Source of the DNA: ZC4RG30 sp039932715
GTDB lineage: Bacteria > Pseudomonadota > Gammaproteobacteria > Steroidobacterales > Steroidobacteraceae
Direction of reading: 5' to 3'
Assembly (NCBI GenBank): GCA_039932715.1
Contig: JBDTPN010000009.1
Coordinates: forward strand, 34,842-98,841
DNA: 64,000 bases
Both the position numbers and the translations under genes were made by a program. The notes under the pieces are model-generated. The model did no database searches. It was not told the DNA's origin and was given only the letters and a program-made list of their open reading frames with translations. Of the stretch, positions 59,129 through 64,000 are shown one piece after another (the stretch's first letter is position 1; the number at the start of each line of letters is the position of its first letter).

Positions 59129-61323
59129 TGGTTGATGCCTGCCTGTTCGAGGATGAATGCGTATTGCTCGGCGGAATCGCGATAGCGTTCGAAGCGCCCC
59201 GACTTGCCTCCATGGCCTGCCTCCATGTTCGTGCGCAATATCAGCAGGCTATCCCCCGTCTTGCGGGCACGCAGGCGGGCGACATACTTGGTGGGTTCAT
59301 AGTATTGCACCTGGCTGTCCCATAACCCTGACTGCACATATATCGCCGGGTAGGGATGCCTGCCGATGTTGTCGTAAGGTGAATACGCGAGCATGTAGTC
59401 GTAGTAAGGCTTCTGCTTGGGGTTGCCCCATTCGTCAAATTCATTGGTGGTGAGGGGAATGTCCTCGTCCAGCATGGTGGTGACAACGTCGACAAAGGGC
59501 ACATTGGCGACTATCCCGCGATAGTCCTGCGGGGCCATGTTGGAAATGCCGCCCATGAGCAGCCCGCCCGCCGAACCGCCTGAAGCCATCACCCGCCTGG
59601 GGTCGCAATATTTGTTGGCCACCAGCCAGCGCGTCACATCGATGAAATCCGTAAACGAATTCTTCTTGTTGAGCAGCTTGCCGTCTTCGTACCAGGCGCG
59701 GCCCATCTCCTGTCCGCCGCGAATGTGGGCCGTCACCACCACGAAGCCGCGGTCCAGCAGCGAGGCCGTTAGAATCGAAAACTCCGGGTCGCTGGAAATT
59801 CCGTAAGCCCCGTAGCCTTTCTGGAATAGCGGTGCGGTGCCATCCAGTTGCGTGGTCTTGCGATACACAATAGATACCGGGATCTTCACGCCATCGCGGG
59901 CCGTCGCCCACGCAAACTGTGTGGCGTAGACAGTCGGGTCATACCCGCCCAGCACCGGTTGACGCTTGAGCAGTTCGCGCTCGCCAGTGGCAAAGTCAAA
60001 ATCGTAGGTGGTGCGCGGCGTAACCAGCGATGTGTACGTGTACCGCAGCTTGCCGCTGTCGAATGTGTGGTTGTCGCCAAGCGCCATGGTGTAGCTGGGC
60101 TCATCGGCCCGAACCAGAACATCCGCGTCGCCTTTCCAGGGCCGGATGCGCAGCTTGCGCAGGCCTTGCGAGTGCTCCTCAATGGCCAGGAAATCCCTGA
60201 ACACATCAAAGCCGTCGATGAATGCGTCTTCGCGGGCGGCCACCACGTCGTGCCATTTTGAGCGGTCAGTGGTCTCGCCGTGCGCTGCCGTCATGATGCG
60301 GAAGTTCCTGGCGTGCCAGTTGCTGCGGATTACCCACAGTTCGCCAGCGCGCTCCACCTGGTATTCATGATCGCGCTCGCGCGCCAGGAACAGCCGCCAC
60401 TGCAGCCGCGGATCAGCCGCGTCGGCGAACCACACCTCGGTTGATACCGTGCTCTGCGTGCTGATCAGCAGGTATTTATCGTCCTTGGTGCGGCTGAGCT
60501 GCGTATAGAAGCTCTCGTCTTCCTGTTCCCACACCACCGGGTCGGTGGCCATGCCAGTGCTGGCGTGTCCCAGCGTGTACTTGCGCACGCGAAACCCCAG
60601 CAGTGTCTCCGGGTCCTTCTCTATGTAGAGAAAGGTCCTGCTGTCGCCGGCCCAGATGATGTTGTTCTCCGCGTTGGAGCGCTCGACTGGCAGTACGGCC
60701 CGGGTAGGCAGGTCCATCACCTTGATCACATATTGGCGTCGACCCACGGTGTCCTGTGCCCAGGCCATCATCCGGTTGTCCGGGCTTACGACCAGATCGC
60801 CCACCTCGAAGAAGTCGTGACCTTTTGCCAGTTCATTGACGTTGAGCAGGATCTCTTCGGGCGCGCCGCTTGTGGTACTGCGCCGGGCATAGATGGGATA
60901 TTCCTGGCCGGTCTCATAACGCGTGAAATAGAAGTAGCCGTTGCGCAGAAACGGCACCGTGGCGTCGTCCTGCTTGATCCGACCCACCATTTCCGCGTAA
61001 AGCCTGCTAGTCAGCGGCTTTACATGCGCCAGCATCTCGTCGGCGTAGGAATTCTCGCGCTCGAGATAATCGAGCATCAGCGGGTTGGTGCGCGTGTCAT
61101 CGCGCAACCAGTAATATTCGTCTTCGCGACTCCCGTTGGGCGAAGGCACCTGGTGGGAGCGTTGCGCAGCTACGGGTGGTGCAACGGCGGATCCGGCGTG
61201 CTTCACGTTGGAATTGCAACCTGTCAGAGTGAGGGCGAGGAGGGTCGTACAGATGCTGGCATACGAATGGGCCGAGAGCGAGTCGCGTTCATTCGAATGT
61301 CGTTGCCGACATCCGTCATGCAT
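59125..61323 (-). CDS. ptrB: S9 peptidase, oligopeptidase B-like (PtrB)
   Basis: 732 residues from ATG 61323 (TTG 61332 also possible). Lipobox TLTGC in the N-terminal segment (LLALTLTGCNSN) suggests a lipoprotein. A beta-propeller N-terminal half (DEYYWLRDDTRTNPLMLDYL) and the C-terminal hydrolase: nucleophile S584 in GGSAGGLLMGG, His in MEAGHGGKSGRFER. Oligopeptidase B cleaves after Lys/Arg in short peptides. Most relatives are cytosolic, so an exported form is notable. Confidence 0.88.
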   Translation of the reverse strand: MHDGCRQRHSNERDSLSAHSYASICTTLLALTLTGCNSNVKHAGSAVAPPVAAQRSHQVPSPNGSREDEYYWLRDDTRTNPLMLDYLERENSYADEMLAHVKPLTSRLYAEMVGRIKQDDATVPFLRNGYFYFTRYETGQEYPIYARRSTTSGAPEEILLNVNELAKGHDFFEVGDLVVSPDNRMMAWAQDTVGRRQYVIKVMDLPTRAVLPVERSNAENNIIWAGDSRTFLYIEKDPETLLGFRVRKYTLGHASTGMATDPVVWEQEDESFYTQLSRTKDDKYLLISTQSTVSTEVWFADAADPRLQWRLFLARERDHEYQVERAGELWVIRSNWHARNFRIMTAAHGETTDRSKWHDVVAAREDAFIDGFDVFRDFLAIEEHSQGLRKLRIRPWKGDADVLVRADEPSYTMALGDNHTFDSGKLRYTYTSLVTPRTTYDFDFATGERELLKRQPVLGGYDPTVYATQFAWATARDGVKIPVSIVYRKTTQLDGTAPLFQKGYGAYGISSDPEFSILTASLLDRGFVVVTAHIRGGQEMGRAWYEDGKLLNKKNSFTDFIDVTRWLVANKYCDPRRVMASGGSAGGLLMGGISNMAPQDYRGIVANVPFVDVVTTMLDEDIPLTTNEFDEWGNPKQKPYYDYMLAYSPYDNIGRHPYPAIYVQSGLWDSQVQYYEPTKYVARLRARKTGDSLLILRTNMEAGHGGKSGRFERYRDSAEQYAFILEQAGINQ

Positions 61324-61585
61324 GGTAGACAATACTGTTAAACGTGCGAAAGCTCATGACGTCTAGCTCTGTTCTGGATCTCTGTGATCAATGGCCTCGG
61401 CGCCATTCCTGTCGTGGTGACGCGGCACTTTCGGGAGCCGGTTATTACTTCAAGACAATGGCGTGAGGCTGAATGCCGTTCTGCCACACAAACGCAACGA
61501 TACCGGACTAAACTTAATCCCTGTTGCGGGAATAGCCGACTAGGCATCCGCACAAAACCATAAAAAAAGACGGGGCGGAACTGCA

Positions 61586-63946
61586 ATGCGCAGTATTCGG
61601 GGAATCGCTCAGCTATCGATGCTGGCAGTTTGCGCTGTCTGGGGCACCGCAACGTTCGCGGCGAATCCCCAAGAAGGTGCTGTGCTGGCATACGAAGCCC
61701 AGGACCAGACAAACCCGCCGCCGACCGGCGCAGTTGTCGTCACGGGAAGCTCGACGATTCAATTGTGGACCACGATCAATGCCGATCTGTCGCCACTGAC
61801 GATCATTTCGCGCGGCCTTGGCGGCAGCACGGCTGACGACATTGATTACTATCTCGAGCGAATGGTGCTGGTTTACAGGCCACGTGCGGTCGTCCTGTAC
61901 GAAGGCGACAACGACATCGGTACCGGTGCCACGCCGCAATATGTGGCGAATCGCATCGCCGGCATCATGGGGCGCATCACTGCACGCTATCCCAACGTGC
62001 GCGTCTACGTCATCTCGATCAAACCCAGTGTGGCGCGATGGTCGTTATGGCCACAGATGACACAAGCCAATCAGCTGCTTGAGGCGTTTTGCAATACCGA
62101 TGCGCGCTACACATTCATTGATATCTCCTTGGCGCTGCTCGGCGGCAATGGGCAACCGAAACCGGAGTATTACGTCACCGGCGGTTTACATCTCAATACC
62201 GCGGGTTACCAAGCTTGGACCAGCGTCATCCGTCCCGTTCTGATTTCGCAGCAATCCATCCCCCTTCCGTCGGACTTCATTGCGCCGGCGATGCCGACCA
62301 ATCTGCATGCCACGGCGGGGGCGCCCAATCGTGTCGATCTGTACTGGAATGCGTCCAGTGACAACAGCTCCGGGCTGGGTGGCTACGGTATCTACCGCAA
62401 TGGTGCACTGATTGCCACCAGCACCACGCCCAATTTTTCCGACTACAGCGCGGCACCAAATAACTTTTATTCTTATGCGGTCAATGCCTTCGACCGGGCG
62501 ACCTCCGGGCCCAACCTGTCCGGTTACGCCACTGCGGTCGGGGTTTCAACGCCGCCTGACGCGACGCCTGCGCCGACCATTGCATTGACGGCCACGCCAC
62601 CAAGCATTGTCACCGGCAGCACCGCGCAGCTGTCCTGGAGTAGCACCAACGCGACATCGTGCACGGCTTCGGGTGGTTGGAGTGGCAACAAAAGCACTAG
62701 CGGCTCGGCTACCACAGCGGCGTTATCGTCGACAACGACATTTGGACTCAACTGCAGCGGGCCAGGTGGAAGTGGCAGTGCGACGACGTTGGTTACGGTC
62801 ACCGCGCCGGTGCCTACTGTGAGCCTGTCGGCTAACCCCACGAGTATCGTCAGCGGCAGCACTACGCAGCTGTCGTGGAGCAGCAGCAACGCGACGTCGT
62901 GCACGGCCTCGGGTGACTGGAGCGGCACCAAGGGCGCCAGCGGCACGGCAACCACAGCGGCGATATCGACCAACTCCACGTTTGTGCTGACCTGCAGCGG
63001 ATCGGGTGGCAACGCCAGTGCGACAACGGCGGTGATGGTCGCCGTGCCGCCGCCGACTGTGAGCCTGTCAGCTAACCCCACGAGTATCGTCAGTGGCAAC
63101 ACCACGCAGCTGTCGTGGAGCAGCAGCAACGCAACCTCGTGCACGGCCTCTGGCGGCTGGAGCGGTACCAAGGGCACTAGCGGCACAGCGACCACGGTGG
63201 CGTTATCCGCGACAACGAGTTTTGGGCTCAATTGCAGCGGCGCCGGTGGCAATGCCACGGCGACAACGCAGGTGAATGTGACTGCGCCGCCACCACCACA
63301 AGCACCGCCACCACCGCCCACTGTGACATTGACCAGCAGCGCCGCAACCGTTATCAGGGGCGGCACGATCCAGCTATCCTGGACCGCGACCAACGTGCAG
63401 TCGTGCATCGCAACTGGATCATGGAGCGGTACAAAAGACATCACGGGCACGGAGACCTCGTCGGCCATTCAGGGCCCGGCGACGTTCACTCTCGTCTGCC
63501 AGGGACCCGCCGGCACCAGCACCGGGGCAGTCGACGTCGCTGTTACCCAGCCGCCTCCCACTGTCACGATCAGCGCATCTCCGACCACCCTGGATGCCGG
63601 TGGCAGGGCGCAGTTGACATGGTCCACGACAGATGCCGATTCCTGCGTGGCAATAGGGGACTGGAGCGGCACGAAGACTCCTTCAGGTGTCGAGCAGACG
63701 GCGGCGCTCTCGGCCGATGCGCACCTTGGTTTAAACTGCACCGGCACCGGCGGCAGCAGCAGTGCCAGTGTAGCGGTGACGGTGAAGGTGTCGGCAGCGG
63801 TAGCTCCTCTTCCGGCGGTAACCGTTACAGCTCCACCTTCTGGAGGTGGAGGCGCCGTCGGATTGCGGGAGTTGTGCGCGTTGGTGGTGTTTGTGGCAGC
63901 CCTGCGCCTGCGCAAAAGACGATTTCCGGTAGTCTCCCTCGCCTGA
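61586..63946 (+). CDS. Exported SGNH hydrolase with Ig-like repeats and GlyGly-CTERM-like tail
   Basis: 786 residues from ATG 61586. Signal peptide (about 1-25). SGNH domain: nucleophile region GSSTIQLW (S56), GLGGSTADDID, EGDNDIGTG; the last block has G199-GL-H202 where Asp-G-L-H is usual, so the catalytic Asp is replaced. A fibronectin type III-like segment (about 240-315) and five Ig-like repeats of about 80 residues (62573-63790) follow. The end is Gly-rich, then a hydrophobic helix and RLRKRR, like GlyGly-CTERM proteins sorted by rhombosortase. Surface-exposed carbohydrate or adhesin role is inferred. Confidence 0.85.
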   Translation: MRSIRGIAQLSMLAVCAVWGTATFAANPQEGAVLAYEAQDQTNPPPTGAVVVTGSSTIQLWTTINADLSPLTIISRGLGGSTADDIDYYLERMVLVYRPRAVVLYEGDNDIGTGATPQYVANRIAGIMGRITARYPNVRVYVISIKPSVARWSLWPQMTQANQLLEAFCNTDARYTFIDISLALLGGNGQPKPEYYVTGGLHLNTAGYQAWTSVIRPVLISQQSIPLPSDFIAPAMPTNLHATAGAPNRVDLYWNASSDNSSGLGGYGIYRNGALIATSTTPNFSDYSAAPNNFYSYAVNAFDRATSGPNLSGYATAVGVSTPPDATPAPTIALTATPPSIVTGSTAQLSWSSTNATSCTASGGWSGNKSTSGSATTAALSSTTTFGLNCSGPGGSGSATTLVTVTAPVPTVSLSANPTSIVSGSTTQLSWSSSNATSCTASGDWSGTKGASGTATTAAISTNSTFVLTCSGSGGNASATTAVMVAVPPPTVSLSANPTSIVSGNTTQLSWSSSNATSCTASGGWSGTKGTSGTATTVALSATTSFGLNCSGAGGNATATTQVNVTAPPPPQAPPPPPTVTLTSSAATVIRGGTIQLSWTATNVQSCIATGSWSGTKDITGTETSSAIQGPATFTLVCQGPAGTSTGAVDVAVTQPPPTVTISASPTTLDAGGRAQLTWSTTDADSCVAIGDWSGTKTPSGVEQTAALSADAHLGLNCTGTGGSSSASVAVTVKVSAAVAPLPAVTVTAPPSGGGGAVGLRELCALVVFVAALRLRKRRFPVVSLA
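62573..63790 (+). repeat. Five tandem Ig-like repeats encoded by 240-264 bp units
   Basis: Units begin at 62573, 62813, 63053, 63317 and 63557. Each encodes PTV-x-L...SIVSG...QLSWSSSNATSC...GWSGTK.... Units 2 and 3 (62813 and 63053) are nearly identical at the DNA level in their first 120 bp. Unit 3 has an added proline-rich stretch. Confidence 0.85.
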
Positions 63947-63948
63947 TC

Positions 63949-64000
63949 TGGCGCGCCCGACTGGATTCGAACCAGTGACCCCTGCCTTCGGAGGGCAGTA
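63949..64000 (-). tRNA. tRNA-Arg(CCG), 3' part
   Basis: 52 nt at the right edge, minus strand. The CCA end is encoded at 63949-63951, then acceptor strand CGGGCGC, T-arm ACTGG-TTCGAAT-CCAGT, variable loop and anticodon stem CTGCC/GGCAG with loop CTCCGAA, so the anticodon is CCG. The 5' half is outside the window. Two nt after the SGNH stop. Confidence 0.85.

Noticed and set aside
62524..63468. 314-codon minus-strand frame with repeats
   Set aside because: It is the reverse of the Ig-like repeats; its repetitive look comes from them.
62573..63790. Possible CRISPR-like periodicity
   Set aside because: The 240-bp units are in frame and encode Ig-like repeats; no short spacer-repeat structure.

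Overview
The window is 64 kb of GC-rich chromosome from a gammaproteobacterium, most like the Steroidobacterales, Nevskiales or Xanthomonadales; I cannot place it more precisely. The evidence is gene order and family content: ubiE-ubiJ-ubiB, xerC-hslV-hslU, dapF-DUF484-xerC, glnK-amtB beside ubiK-comM, and a contiguous trpEGDCFBA operon. I saw no insertion sequence, prophage or CRISPR array. A partial tRNA-Arg(CCG) closes the right edge.

Left part (1-22.3 kb): the tail of a PQQ-type sugar dehydrogenase, a giant cyclic beta-1,2-glucan synthase, a FAD oxidoreductase, and a TonB receptor-YfiR-hybrid kinase-receiver operon. These are followed by a CHASE3 NarL-type histidine kinase, a small lipoprotein plus cardiolipin synthase, a stress operon (DUF1328-DUF883-ferritin-superoxide dismutase) and a NarL-type response regulator coupled to a single-domain receiver.

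Middle (22.3-51.5 kb): mostly housekeeping. The trp operon has a textbook attenuator (leader peptide with three Trp codons, mutually exclusive hairpins, terminator), a leader ORF that looks leaderless, and a trpE that appears to start at CTG. After it come ubiquinone genes, a candidate sRNA with a strong terminator, bTHX, HslVU, XerC, a DapF with one catalytic Cys changed to Ser, and glnK-amtB under a clear sigma-54 promoter with an NtrC box. The GlnK lacks most of its T-loop. Then come ComM and an exported locus of unknown role: a DUF1592-type di-heme protein, a Tat-type DUF1552 protein, an MBL-fold protein and an ankyrin protein.

Right part (51.5-64 kb): a DUF763-alkB pair in which alkB carries a nonsense codon at the conserved Trp before HRD, then many short stress-type genes (BON, PNPOx-like, DUF3309, Ku, hemerythrin, low-affinity iron permease-like, a 24-residue membrane peptide), a PtrB-like peptidase, and an SGNH hydrolase with five Ig-like repeats and a GlyGly-CTERM-like tail.

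The most interesting new signal is a palindrome, GTAGG-N6-CCTAC. It recurs about 55-95 nt upstream of the small stress genes in both the left and right parts, and upstream of the NarL-type kinase. I propose an undescribed stress regulon controlled by the two-component system encoded here. Part of that system is a pair of very short membrane peptides that share LLGVP at residues 8-12.
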